From Chrysemys picta bellii (taxonomy: Eukaryota; Chordata; Testudines; Emydidae), in the NCBI RefSeq assembly GCF_011386835.1, contig NC_088804.1, forward strand, positions 33,467,549-33,531,548: a stretch of 64,000 nucleotides of DNA, given 5' to 3'. The notes beneath the pieces were generated by a model that made no database searches, was not told where the DNA came from, and worked only from the letters and a program-made list of their open reading frames with translations. Both the position numbers and the translations under genes were made by a program. Positions 12,297-23,590 of the stretch are shown in pieces; position 1 is the stretch's first letter; the number at the start of each line of letters is the position of its first letter.

Positions 12297-13546
12297 GGTA
12301 GGCATGTGTGTGCATCATGCCATGTTAGACAGGTGCTTACAGCAACATACATACCAAAAACCATACTGTGTAAAGGAAAAGCAGCATGGAGGAGTTAATG
12401 TTGCTAATGGAACCTAAATGTGTTCATTTGATGACATTATGTTATTTTAACTGAGCGCCCTTAAATATGCATCAATATAGGTGCGGAGTGGGAGGTGCAT
12501 TTGGAGTGTATAAGGATGAATCATTTGAACTGAACTAAAAGTAGGTGTCTCTGTCTATATGACAATGAGAATATTTTTTACACTGTTTTCTTGGATCTGC
12601 TATTTTTGGATTTATTTATCTGAACCACTAAATTATCTAATTAGTAGCATATATAGTTGAAACATGAGCTATTGTGAATATTTACTGCACACTTATTCAG
12701 GCATTTATCTGAATAGGTGGCATGCTAGGCCTATGTCATGAGGAATAATGATTCTTCGGAAGAGTTACAGGAAATTATAGAAGAGGAAAAAAGTTTTGCA
12801 CAGTGGGTTGTAGATTCCAACAACATATATCAATTTTTTCAGAGATAGAGCAATTGCATAGTAATGACAAAAATTTTATTGTAACGAATAAATCAATACT
12901 TGCCCTACTGCAATCTCAGATGTTACTTTTATGGGTCTTCCCATGACTATTATATAAAACTGCTCCTGATAGAGTGTGTTAAATGACAACTGTTAAGGGG
13001 GGGAAATGGTACGGTCCCAACTCTCTGCACACTGTGCTCTATCTGCTATTAATCACTATCTCGTTGCATGGCGATCCATTTATATCACTGCAACAACAGA
13101 GCTGAGTGTTTTACAGTGATGGACTACATTGCACACTGGATGTTTGTTTTTACAATGGAACTGTCATCGAATTCTCAGCAAAGTGGAAATACAAGGTATT
13201 TACAATTAAAAATGAAACCGAAGTGGCAGTAAGTCTAGAAAGAATGTCCCAGAAGAGACATATACAGAGAGAGAGAATCTGGGATTCTAGTGTCATATCT
13301 TCTCCATCAGCTAAACTCACCCAGGATTCTACGCAAAACAGTCACAATCTCCCTGGCATTGGATGGGTTTGGCTCTGTTCTGCTCTATTCTATTTCGTAT
13401 ACTGGGCCCATCACCATAATATCTAAGCATCTTCCAGCAGTATATTAAGCACCATGACTATTATCTTTCTAGATATGCCCCAGCTCGAACAGAAGTTATG
13501 GGGTGGGTTTCTATGGCTTGTTTTATACAGGAGCTCTGAGTAGATT
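12297..13546. other. Unassigned AT-rich DNA
   Basis: No protein-like frame, RNA gene or repeat recognised. A 106-codon frame at 13106-13426 has no motif and poor composition, so it is not called. Confidence 0.5.
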
Positions 13547-13554
13547 ATCATAAT

Positions 13555-14269
13555 TGAGGCTGCAAATTTGTCACGGAGGTCATGGATTCCGTGACTTTCT
13601 GGGACCTCTGTGACTTCTACAGCAGCAGCCCCTGGGCCGGCTCCAGCAGCCGCTGCTGGGGCAGTCTCAGGCCACCGCGCTACTTTCCCCCCAGCAGCAT
13701 CAGGAGTTTTGGTGTAGCAGGGGGCTCAGAGCTTGGGGTTGCGGGGTGGGAGCGGGTGAAGGCTCTGGGTGGCGCTTAACTCAGGGGGCTCCCTGGGAGC
13801 AGCGACATGTCCCTCCCTAATCTCCTCGGTGGAGGAGCATCCAGACAGCTCCGCTCACTGCCTCCACCCACAGGCACCACCCCCGCAGCTCCCATTGCCC
13901 ACAGTTCCCAGTCAATGGGTGCTGTGGAGCTGGTGCTCGGGGTGGAGACAGCGTGCAGAACTGCCTGGCCGCGCCTCTGCCTAGGAGCTGAGGAAGGGAC
14001 ATGTCACCGCTCCAGGTAGGGAGCCTGCCAGCCCGCCAATCACCCCAGCACCAGTGGGGTTCCCGGGCTGCTCCCCCAGAGCACCCATGGCACCCCCCGG
14101 ACCACCCACCCCCGGGCACCCGTGGTACCTCCAGGCCGCCTCCCCCCACCAAGATTTAGTCAAGGATATATAGTACAAGTAATTGACAGGTCATGGGCCA
14201 TGAATTTTTGTTCACGGCCTGTGACCTGTCCATGACTTTCACTAAAAATGTGACTAAAACATAGCCTTA
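13555..14269. mobile_element. 715-bp GC-rich non-autonomous hAT element, TSD ATCATAAT
   Basis: The termini TGAGGCTGCAAATTTGTCAC and GTGACTAAAACATAGCCTTA are inverted copies of each other, and a perfect 8-bp duplication ATCATAAT flanks them (13547-13554, 14270-14277). Subterminal inverted motifs repeat GTCACGGAGGTCATGG-like phrases, and the right side has a hairpin with GACAGGTCATGGGCC / GGCCTGTGACCTGTC. The 0.5-kb core is very GC-rich, unlike its surroundings. It opens several long frames on both strands, but none has transposase motifs, so it is non-autonomous. Confidence 0.85.
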
Positions 14270-14277
14270 ATCATAAT

Positions 14278-16481
14278 AGTCCCTTCTGCTTTAAAATCAA
14301 TGAATCTTTCATGTGTGGTTCTTTCTTCCAGTCCTTGTGGGAAGATGATCTTGTAGGACCCAAAAAGCAGGTGGTGCTGACCAGAAAGGGAGGGACAGAA
14401 TCTCCAGAAGATGGGAAGACTCAGCTTCCTGCACCAGTACAAAGCTGAATGTTGTTTCTTGTCCCACTTGCTTACATTTTTCTTTTAGGCCCTGATCTTA
14501 CAATGTGACAACAGGGAGCCATGTTGGTGGGGCGCAGTGGGGAGTCTCTTTGAAGTCTACAGGACACCATATGTATGCAGAATGTCATTGCTAGTGCAAC
14601 TGCTTGAAGGATTGAGGCTTTAGAATGTTACATTCACTTGTCTTATCCCACCATAGACAAATAATAACATGGTTTCTAGCAGAAAGGCTGATATAGAATG
14701 ACATTTAGTTTTTTTATTTACACTTCTTAACATTCTTCTTCTTCTTCTTATTTCCTTCACCAGGCACTACTGATGAGCAACCACATAATCTCATCACTCT
14801 ATCCCCCGTCCATCCTCTCCGCTTTCTCTTCCCTACTCTTTTGTCACCTCTTCATTGTTTCCCATCTGAAGTTAGATTGGATGCTTGACCCATGTCTATT
14901 TGTCCCTAGCAGAATTTGGGCACTGTAATAATACATAACAAAACAATTATAAATAGCATTTCCCTGCTGCAAAAGCATTCTGTTTGGGTCAGATTTTCAA
15001 ACATGCATGAGCAAAATTGCATTAATGAGAAACCTGGGTTGTGCACAAGTTTGAGAGTTACTTTAGCACACACTTTTGTAAACCTAGCTCTATATGCTAC
15101 CACCCACGAGAGAGGCATGGACATCTAAGTAGCTGGTACAATTCAATGTTTAATTTCCAGTTCTTTTCACTTTAGAATAATATATTTTTATTATTTTGCT
15201 GGAAAATAATATTTTCAGCGTATGAGGGGCCTGATTCTCAGTCACAGAGCAACTCCAAAATTCCCATTCGTCCATCAGAAATTTGCAGCCACACCCTAAG
15301 AACAGGAGTCTCAAAAATGAACTTACAATGACCATCTTTTCTCATCTTACAAGTTGTGTATCTGACTTGTTTGGCTTATTTTATCAGATACTGGCTCAGC
15401 CCTGATATAATCACTATGTACTGGAAAAAACCTGCACTGAACTTCAGTGCTTCAAATGGATATACTCTTTTCTTTGGAGTAGGACTAATTTATTCACCAG
15501 TATGCTAATTTCATTTGCGTATTGATATTAGTGAATATCCTGAAGTCTGAAATTGGCATGGTTTTTAAGAATGCTTGTAATGATAAATGATCAAGTGGGC
15601 ATGTCTACATGCATCCTTTTTCTTTTGCATTTTAATTCATTAACCAAATGAGGTCTTAAAACCACTTACCTATTTCCTAACCTTCTTATAGATTAGAATG
15701 CACTGCATAGTCATCCATCTGATAAAAGTAATGAAGCAAGATTGGTTCCTCCATTTTTTTGCAGGAAAATTCTGTCCATTCCTTTCATTACTTAGTTAAA
15801 CTTAATTTTATTCCTTTCTCTGTTTTTTAGTTGTTTGGGCAGTCCTTTGCATTTGAGAGTGGTTCTGTTTGTACCCTGAAAAGTTTGTTGAAAAGTGATT
15901 CAACCAAGCTAAAAAGGATGGGACCACACATCTTGTTAGACATACTGTGTTCCAGGTGAACAATATGTGGTGAAGTTGTTCCAGTTACCTTCTTATTGTC
16001 TTTTAAAGCACAAACCTAAACAGCAGTTATTGGTCCCACTGCATTAGAATAAGGCACAGAACTGTCAAATTAGCAAGTCAACAGTACTTCAGTTAAGGAC
16101 AGGAGTCCACATTACAACCCATCAGTACACCTATATGGTACTAAATTTGGTCACAGTTGGCTCTGGAAGAATAAGGGTTCAGAAATGAGCTAGAGTGAAT
16201 ATTGATTCAACTCTTCAGCAAAACTGAAATTCCTTCAAACTGAACTTGAGGACATTGAAAGCTTTCTTTTGTTGAGAAAAGGAAGCCATTATTTAAACAG
16301 TGTATCCACTTCTTCCAACGCCACTCATCTCTTACACAGTAGAGAACACACAAGTATCCCCACTACAACATACTGACAATGGTCTTTTTTCTCTTTTTTT
16401 TTTAACTGAACACTCATTTCAGGAAAGACTATTAAAGGTGGAATTTTCAAAAGCATTCAGAGTCGGCCTAACTCTGCTGTC
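14278..16481. other. 2.2 kb unassigned DNA
   Basis: AT-rich, with no recognisable gene, RNA or repeat. A (TTC)n-like stretch lies at about 14734-14750. Short frames on both strands are uninformative. Confidence 0.55.
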
Positions 16482-16489
16482 ATTGAAAT

Positions 16490-16616
16490 CAGGGGGGCTG
16501 GAACAATTTGTATAGTGGGGGTGCTGAGAGCCATTGAACCGAACTGTAAACTCTGGATATGATGGAAACCACTTCAAGCCAGGGGTGCTGCAGCATCCCT
16601 AGTTCCAGCACCTATG
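16490..16616. mobile_element. hAT-type MITE, 127 bp, TSD ATTGAART
   Basis: Terminal inverted repeats CAGGGGGGCTGGAAC / GTTCCAGCACCTATG bound the element. The flanking 8-bp duplications are ATTGAAAT (16482-16489) and ATTGAAGT (16617-16624), one mismatch apart. I recall the interior (TGCTGAGAGCCATTGAACC... and GGAAACCACTTCAAGCC) as a common turtle repeat. No coding capacity. Confidence 0.8.
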
Positions 16617-16621
16617 ATTGA

Positions 16622-16745
16622 AGTAATAGATTGATAGAGTTTAAGACTAGAAGATGACCATTAGATCATCCAGTGTGAACTCCTGTAATTCACAGGCAAT
16701 TACATTTCACCCAGTTACCCTGTATTGACCCCAATAACTAGTGTT
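16622..16745 (-). mobile_element. CR1 LINE 3'-end fragment
   Basis: Reads, on plus, TAGAGTTTAAGACTAGAAGATGACCATTAGATCATC followed by CACAGGCAATTACATTTCACCCAG in separate blocks. This is the layout of the reverse complement of a diverged CR1 3' end. It is strongly 5'-truncated and old, with no coding sequence. Confidence 0.6.
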
Positions 16746-19700
16746 TGGTTAATGTATATTGGCTTCAAAAGGAGCATAATAGAGCCAATGAGCAGAGCTT
16801 TAGAAAATTGCACCTTTCGTGTGCTACCAGTTTAGAAGGTAGATCATCAGTACCTCAGCATCTCTGGAAGTCACTGCTGCTCTCTACCAATGATGATCAC
16901 CTTTTGCCATGTGTTCAGCCCAGTCTTCAGTACTGCTGCCAGCATTGCTATAGAGAGAAGGGCCCTGTTTTATGAAGTCAGAATTGAGCACTTCACTTTT
17001 TAAAAGACAAACCTGAAAATTGCTAGTGGTTCTCATGCACACAACATGGTGTGCAGTGTGCATGGAGACAGCATTATATATTTCACTCCCATCCTATCCC
17101 TTTTGCTTTATTGAAAAGAGACAGCTTTTTAACTGAATAAATCTCTCTAAGTATTTGTAGTTTGCTGTTGTTACTGTTCCACAGCTGAGATCACAGTGTT
17201 TTGAAGTAAATCAGATGAGAATTATACTATCCAGAAAGGATCAGCAGACATTCAATGCACCTATATTAGGTTAATGCATTCTTCTTATGGATTTATTTTT
17301 CTTTGTTCAAACCAAACAGAAAAGAAAAGGGAAAATAATAAAAGGCTTCAAACAAGTGATTTACTGTATATCAGGGATGTGTTTACCTGCCCTACTTAGA
17401 TGGGGAAAAACATGTTAGCTAAATGTGGCAAGATATGAATATTTTCATCCTTTATTTCCATAAAGATTAGCTGCATATGGCCCCAAGAGTAAACAACATG
17501 CATTGGCTCATAAACTCTATTGGGAAAGGAGGCAGCACTAAATATGAATCTCTGCTCTTAGCTCCATTGCAATTCACACTATAACCAAGAGACCAGAAGA
17601 AATAAAAATGTTTATTGATTACCTTTTCCATAACTTTGTACAAAGACTACTGAAGTCCGGCCGAGTGTACTGATGACTTAACTTTTCATTTAGTTGTGAC
17701 ATGAGGAGATAAAGGGAAAAATGCTATTTGCTGAAATGGAATTTGTATTCGGCAAAATCGTTGTGTTTTGCTTGCTTTTAAAGTAGAAACTGATTCCAGA
17801 AAAATTCAAATATATCCTTCAAAATAAAGATTGACATAGTAAGCGTTTCATGTACCGAATTCTGGATAACAACATGACAAGACCTCCATATTTCTGAAAC
17901 TAAACTTGCTCTGTATTAAGAGAACTATTTACAGAACTGCTGCTACTGACTGAATTCCTTGTGTTTCCTCGAAACTTTTCCATTCTACAATCGCTGTTCC
18001 TCCCTACAAGTTCCATGCAGGTTGCTACAATAAGTGAACAGGTAATCTGTGATTTGCAAACATGAATGCCTTAATAGACCATTTGATTCTGTGTTTGAAT
18101 GGTTAAATTGGCATCTGGGCACATAAAAAAAATCATTTATGCACCCATATCGCTCACTGAGAATCTAAATGCATGATTTAAAACATAGGCATTTGAAAAT
18201 TGAGCTTATACTATACCAACAGAGTTGTCCAAAACCAATGGTTTTCCTAGCAATGACTCTTTAAATTGTTTTATCAGTACAGTTCTATTGTTCACATCCT
18301 CATAGTTGATTTGGCCAATTTGACAGTAGTAATGGAGAGATTCTGTCCAATCCTCCTTGGACAGAGCTCAGTTGCACTGAGAAGGGCTTTGTGAGATGGA
18401 GAATTTAAGAGAGAAAAAGTGGTGGAGGGCCTCAGGGCACTATCTAGGGTGCAGGTGACTCCCTCTTGGGAAAAAGAGAAATGTAGAGCCCGTTTTGAAA
18501 GACAAGCCCTGCATATAAAAGTGTTTAATCATTGTGGCTACTAGGCTATTTATCAAGGTTTTCCAGTTGGTGACAGGAGCTTTTACAGAACTCATTGTAA
18601 TGCCAAAAGATGTAGCAGAAAAAGATTAACTTTTTCTATAGATTTGAAGAGTATGATGTGCAGTAGAACTTTATCATAAATTGGTATTATGTTATTCCCT
18701 CCAACTGCTTCAAAAACTAGAGGAGTATTGTTTTTATTAGCAGCGAGTTAAATGAATGCAGCTACTTGAGTACCACAAGCTGAGAAGTTTTTATTTTTGT
18801 TTTTTTTGGCATCTGAATAAATGAAACCCTATTCTCAGAAGAAGCTGAGCAAAAATGGGCTTTGCATATTAGGCTTAGCCATTCCTGATGGCTCATAAGA
18901 ACAAATAAACTCAACAACAAATATCATGTGTCTATTTTTATTTTATTGCAAATCAGTCATCCTAGCCCCATCTGCTCTCTTTCTCACTTCCAGGACATCT
19001 GATTGTAATATTGTTCTAAATTAACCCAATGTGGGATACTTATTCTTGATTCTTTTTAAACAGCAGTACATTTTATTTTTTTGGCCAGATGAAACCTAAT
19101 TTTTATATAAATCAGCATGTCACTGAATATATTTGAAAAAGTTTCCTTTAAACTCAATGTCTGAATGCTCTGTACAACATAAGATCCAATCTTACTGAAA
19201 TTTGAAACACCATGACCAACTTCATTAAAAAGTCTATTCAAACTGCAAGCCAACCCTGGCACAGGTGAATCGTACCCCATTTACTGCCTGGGTCATATGA
19301 TCAAAACTGTGGCCATCCTGGCTTGTTGCAGAAGGATTGCTCAAGAAGTAACTGGAAGGGCATCATCATATGGGAGGATGCCAGGATCCCACTGCCCAAA
19401 ACCACAAGACTTGCTGTAAGTCAATAACAATCATCATCGTCAGTGAAATCTTGCAGTGCAACTTGGATGTAAACAGAAACAAATTAAACATGCATTTCAC
19501 CATCCGAAATTCATATGACACAATTGTACCACATTAGCATCGCGTTGAAGTTGTACTGAACATCAGTTTCATGTAAATGTTACAGGATGAAACATCAGAA
19601 TGATCATAAATTCCAGGCAAAAACACTTTATATAGCTCTTCGGTTTAAGGAACACTCAGAAGTTCACTGTGACTCAACAGACATTATCAATCAAGCTTAG

Positions 19701-20378
19701 CAGAAGTAGTTATTACAGTTAGATGGTTCTTGGGGTCAGAGGAGTATATAATTTTCAGTTGCATTAATCAGAGAACATTTGAATTTAGTTTCATTTGGAT
19801 TTATCCCAAACATCCAAGGATTTTATTTTTAACTATTGAACACAGGTCTCAGGCTTCTAACCAAAACAATTTTTTTTCGAAAAAGAACCATCCCTTTTCT
19901 TTATATACTTAATGGGAAATTGTCAGCCTAATGTAGCTTTGGAAGACTAAAATAAAGTGTGTGAAGGATTGTTATACATGATGTGTGCAATTCTGCTCAT
20001 AGAACTGGCAATTGAACATGCTTATTCACTGGCAGAAGTTAGCCCTTGTGTATGATTTGCATCTTGCCAGTATCCCTTTAGTGTTTCTGAAATTCTACAG
20101 TTAAGCAGGGCAGGAAGACATTTATTTATTTATTTAAAATCAGGCACAATTAATAAGACAGTTAATGCATGAGCCACAAACAATCCCAGTGAGTTTCTTG
20201 CATGTCCTTATAGGAAAGTATTTGCTAAACCAATATAGAAGGTCTATTCCAAATCTGGGGGCAAATACAATTGAGAATGTTCATAAAAGAAAATAACGCA
20301 CTGAGAATTTTAAATTCTGTTATCAGTCACTGGAAAACATGGGTGGCTAATCAGATAAACCACAGAGGTCTGAGACAC
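16746..20378. other. 3.6 kb unassigned, repeat-poor DNA
   Basis: The longest stretch in which I recognise neither a gene nor a transposable element. It is AT-rich with scattered short frames. The absence of recent insertions would be consistent with conserved noncoding sequence, but a multi-species alignment would be needed; I cannot infer it from one sequence. Confidence 0.5.
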
Positions 20379-20388
20379 TAAATGGTAT

Positions 20389-20510
20389 GTTTCAGAGTAG
20401 CAGCCGTGTTAGTCTGTATCCGCAAAAAGAAGAACAGGAGTACTTGTGGCACCTTAGAGACTAATAAATTTGTTAGTCTCTAAGGTGCCACAAGTACTCC
20501 TGTTCTTCTT
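20389..20510 (-). mobile_element. Foldback Penelope-like 3' end, TSD TAAATGGTAT
   Basis: A 122-bp insertion flanked by a perfect 10-bp duplication TAAATGGTAT (20379-20388, 20511-20520). Plus positions 20389-20426 carry the element terminus (TTTCAGAGTAGCAGCCGTGT...). Then 20427-20464 and 20473-20510 are perfect 38-bp inverted copies separated by an 8-nt loop TAAATTTG. Compared with the longer copy at 20695-21021, the second arm is an inverted duplicate of the body, so the 5' part of the element was copied back on itself during insertion. No coding sequence. Confidence 0.82.
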
Positions 20511-20694
20511 TAAATGGTATAATTTCATGTGGTTATGTGCAGGGCTTATAACTAGAGAGCAAAATATATCTTCCTTGCCCAGCAATTAAAAATAATTGTT
20601 TTAATAAACATGGTGAAAGAGCAGAAATATAGCATTTAAAGAAATGTTAAATATTTAGAATAAGAATCTTGGGCTCATAGCTAACACAGTCAGG

Positions 20695-21021
20695 CTTCAG
20701 AGTGGTAGCCGTATTAGTCTGTATCAGCAAGAAGAGTGAGGAGTACTTGTGGCACCTTAGAGACTAACAAATTTATTTGAGCATAAGCTTTCGTCAGCTA
20801 AAACCCACTTCATCAGATGCATGCAGTGGAAAAAACAGTAGGAAGATATATATACACAGAGGACATGAAAAAATGGGTGTCGCCATACCAACTGTAACAA
20901 GGGTAATTAGTTAAGGTGGGCTATTATCAGCAAGAGAAAAAAAAAACCTTTGTAGTGATAATCAGGATGGCCCATTTCCAACAGTTGACAAGAAGGTGTG
21001 AGGAACAGTAGGGGAAAAATT
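20695..21021 (-). mobile_element. 5'-truncated Penelope-like element 3' region
   Basis: A minus-strand element whose 3' terminus lies at the left (CTTCAGAGTGGTAGCCGTATT). Next come the GGAGTACTTGTGGCACCTTAG box shared with 20389-20510, a hammerhead-like core (20770-20822), and noncoding sequence including GTAGTGATAATCAGGATGGCCC. The short direct repeat AGTCAGG flanks it (20688-20694, 21022-21028), so the ends are reasonably placed. The reverse-transcriptase/GIY-YIG coding part is missing through 5' truncation. Assignment to Penelope-like elements rests on the hammerhead and on my recollection of this reptile family. Confidence 0.7.
20770..20822 (-). ncRNA. Hammerhead ribozyme motif, decayed
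   Basis: On the minus strand the conserved box CTGATGA (20816-20810) is followed by a 17-nt stem-loop segment (20809-20793), then GAAA (20792-20789), then GCTTATGC and a TC step where a hammerhead would cut. Stem II is GTGGGT/GCTGAC, with one G-G mismatch and wobble pairs. The expected healthy stem is GTGGGC/GCCCAC, so substitutions have weakened it. Stem III is only two pairs (GC/GC around TTAT), as in minimal hammerheads of Penelope-like elements. Stem I pairing is not evident for the monomer. Motif visible; activity not claimed. Confidence 0.65.
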
Positions 21022-21144
21022 AGTCAGGATGATCACATCATGGTGGTTGCCAGGAATCACAAAGATATTCAAGATAGTGAGCAGTTTTGTACAAGCTGAA
21101 AAGTACCAAGGTAGTTTCCTAAAGCTGCCTAAACATTAGTTTCA

Positions 21145-21178
21145 ACCAATGCTATGCCACAACCAATGCTATGCCACA
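21145..21178. repeat. 17-bp tandem duplication
   Basis: The unit AACCAATGCTATGCCAC is present twice head to tail. It is isolated and presumably a replication-slippage product. Confidence 0.7.
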
Positions 21179-21771
21179 CGCAGAAATCCACATGCCTGGA
21201 TCCATATGCCCCTGACCATTTAAGATGATGCACACTGTCCAAACACTTAAAAACAGAAACTTATTCCATCTGGCAAATGACAAAACAAAGGTGACAAGCT
21301 GACAATGAAAAAAGACGAAATGGAAAATCACAGGCAACAGACTGAGGTGGGAACATTTCAAAAGTCCAGGAGACCAGACAAGAAAATAATAACTATGAAA
21401 GGAAGACAGAAAAATTGGGGGAGGGGAAGCGAACAGTCATATGTGAACAGTAGGAGTTCAGCCAGTCTCAAGAGTGATTTAGTCTATGTTTGGCTCAAAA
21501 GACTCAGGTTGGCGAACCTGACTCTTTGTGGTTTTACTTTTCAGATTTATCTTTCCAATTTGTACTGGATACAGTGCATTTAAAAACATATGGGAAATGG
21601 AGAACATGTCCTATGTAATAAATACAGTTTATGCTATATAATAAATAACCAAATTCAATTAGCTTGGCATAGGAACCACATTTTGTGTGTATAATTTGGA
21701 ATCATAACATGTATGTTCTTTTTGGAGTAGAGAACTTTGCTGAAAACTTCCTCACTGAATAAAAAGATAAT

Positions 21772-21960
21772 GGGCCAGGATTCTCATCTGATCTACGTTG
21801 AGATGAGAATCTGGCCCTAAATATTCCACAAATCCAGATCATGGGACTGATGATGGTCTCATATTGGTGTAAATCAGGAATAACTCCTTTGAAGTCAATG
21901 GCATTATACTAGGGTATACTAGTGAGATTCAGTGTGAGATCAGAATGAGACTCTTTAAGT
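21772..21960. repeat. Old palindromic repeat with short perfect-like hairpin
   Basis: The left part, 21772-21818, is a compact hairpin: GGGCCAGGATTCTCATCT versus AGATGAGAATCTGGCCCT. The right part, about 21850-21960, carries GGTGTAAATCAGGAATAACTC, AAGTCAATGGC and GTGAGATCAGAATGAGACTC, the same phrases as 3950-4045. Two related copies or one rearranged copy. Confidence 0.5.
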
Positions 21961-23454
21961 CTTTGTGTAATGGGTGGGAGGGGAGTGTATGTGCAAAATT
22001 TAGCCACACTGGTGTAATTCTAGTTCCATGACAGTCTGAACAGCTTAGAACAAAGGTGGAAGACCAACCAGTTTAAAATTTCAAGCTTCTCAAAAGAAAA
22101 CAAAATTATAAAGAGCCAACAATCATGAGGTTTTGAAATTCAGCATACAGCAGGAAAAGAAACCACACTTTGTTTTGACGTGCACAGGCATTTTCAAAAC
22201 ACACTTGCCTTCCTGTTCTAGAGTAACGTGTAGATGTTTACTGCATGCATATTTATTGGCCATATCGGATTCTTTTCAAGGTTTGAGACTTTAATGTTTA
22301 TAAACCTCTTCTCATGATATTTGGGTACTTCCACTTCCAGCACTGCCTGGAATTAGGTACACACAAAAATGTAAAATGATAGAGAGAAAAAGTAACTGAA
22401 ATTAATGTTAAATGGAAAATATGTATTTGATCAAAGATATAGGAAGATGTGAAATTACTCCAGATGATTTCACACTTTTGAGCAGAATTGTGATTGAATA
22501 GTCAGGCCCCCACAAAATGCTTGAGGTAAGGTCTAGAAACAAAGTAAAGAGACATTTTAATTAAAGCTAAAGATAACGGATGCTATGCTGTGGGATCTCC
22601 TGGTTTCTTCCATTTGGGAAGCCTACACTGTTAAACACTTGCACTTTATTTCCCGTCTGCATTTGTCTACCTTCAACTTCTAGCTATTGTCTGCTAGAAG
22701 GCACATCTGGAGCTAGTGAACAGTATGGGGATGAGCCCTGCCCCTTAAAACACAATGGAGATAATTAAGAAGTCTCTACTCAGAGATATCACACTTAGTT
22801 CATATACTATAACTACGGTGACAAGTTGTCAATTAGTTATTATATTTCCTACAATAACTGTGGTATCTCAGAAACTATGGTGTGATGACCATTGCTAAAC
22901 AATGACTTTTTCCATAGCAGTTACTGTAACATGGCAAAACTTGTTCCAGCAGAACTATGGACCTAATTTTCAGGGGCTTCCCTCCCCCAAGTATATCCTA
23001 TAATTGCTTGTTAACCAGAATTTTTCTTTTGATTCCTCACCTTTCAAGAGATCAAAGGTAAAGAGTTCAAGATCAAAGGACTCCCTGGCATTTGTATTCA
23101 AATCAATGGAGTTACTCCATATTTACACTGGTATATATAAGGGCAGAATTTGGCCTCATACAATGTGTTTAATGTGATGTACCCTGTTGTATCTGGGCAA
23201 ATTTCGAATCTTGCAAATGCTATGCTATTATTTTAAAATACCTTGGTAGTTTGGTTTCTTGGGATGCATCTGGAGGCTAATATTGAGGTGGAGTTTTGGA
23301 TCATAGTTAATTAAGTGCTTTCAATTTTGTAGACTTGTTCAAGATAACCAAAGTGCAGGGATTAAGAAGGAGACTCTTATTTTCATACTAATCTCTGTTA
23401 GTGTTATGGTTACTTCATACTTCCAATCCCAGTCTCAGTCCCACTTCTTGTATC

Positions 23455-23590
23455 TGCCACCTAGATTGTAGGCTCTCTGGGTCTGGGACGGTTTTCTTTG
23501 TTACTTATATTTGCAGTGCCTAGCACATCAGGACCTTAACCCTTGTCTGGGGTTCTGGGCATTACTGCAATACAAATAATAACTAATAAT
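23455..23590 (+). repeat. MIR/CORE-SINE-like 3' end
   Basis: Reads TAGATTGTAGGCTCTCTGGG, TGCAGTGCCTAGCACATCAGG and finally CAATACAAATAATAACTAATAAT. This matches the 3' third of the amniote MIR-like SINE, also seen at 53915-54040. The head and core are missing. Confidence 0.7.

Noticed and set aside
13582..14178. Several Pro/Gly/Ser-rich open frames on both strands
   Set aside because: They lie wholly inside the GC-rich hAT element with defined ends and TSD; no transposase or host-protein motif.
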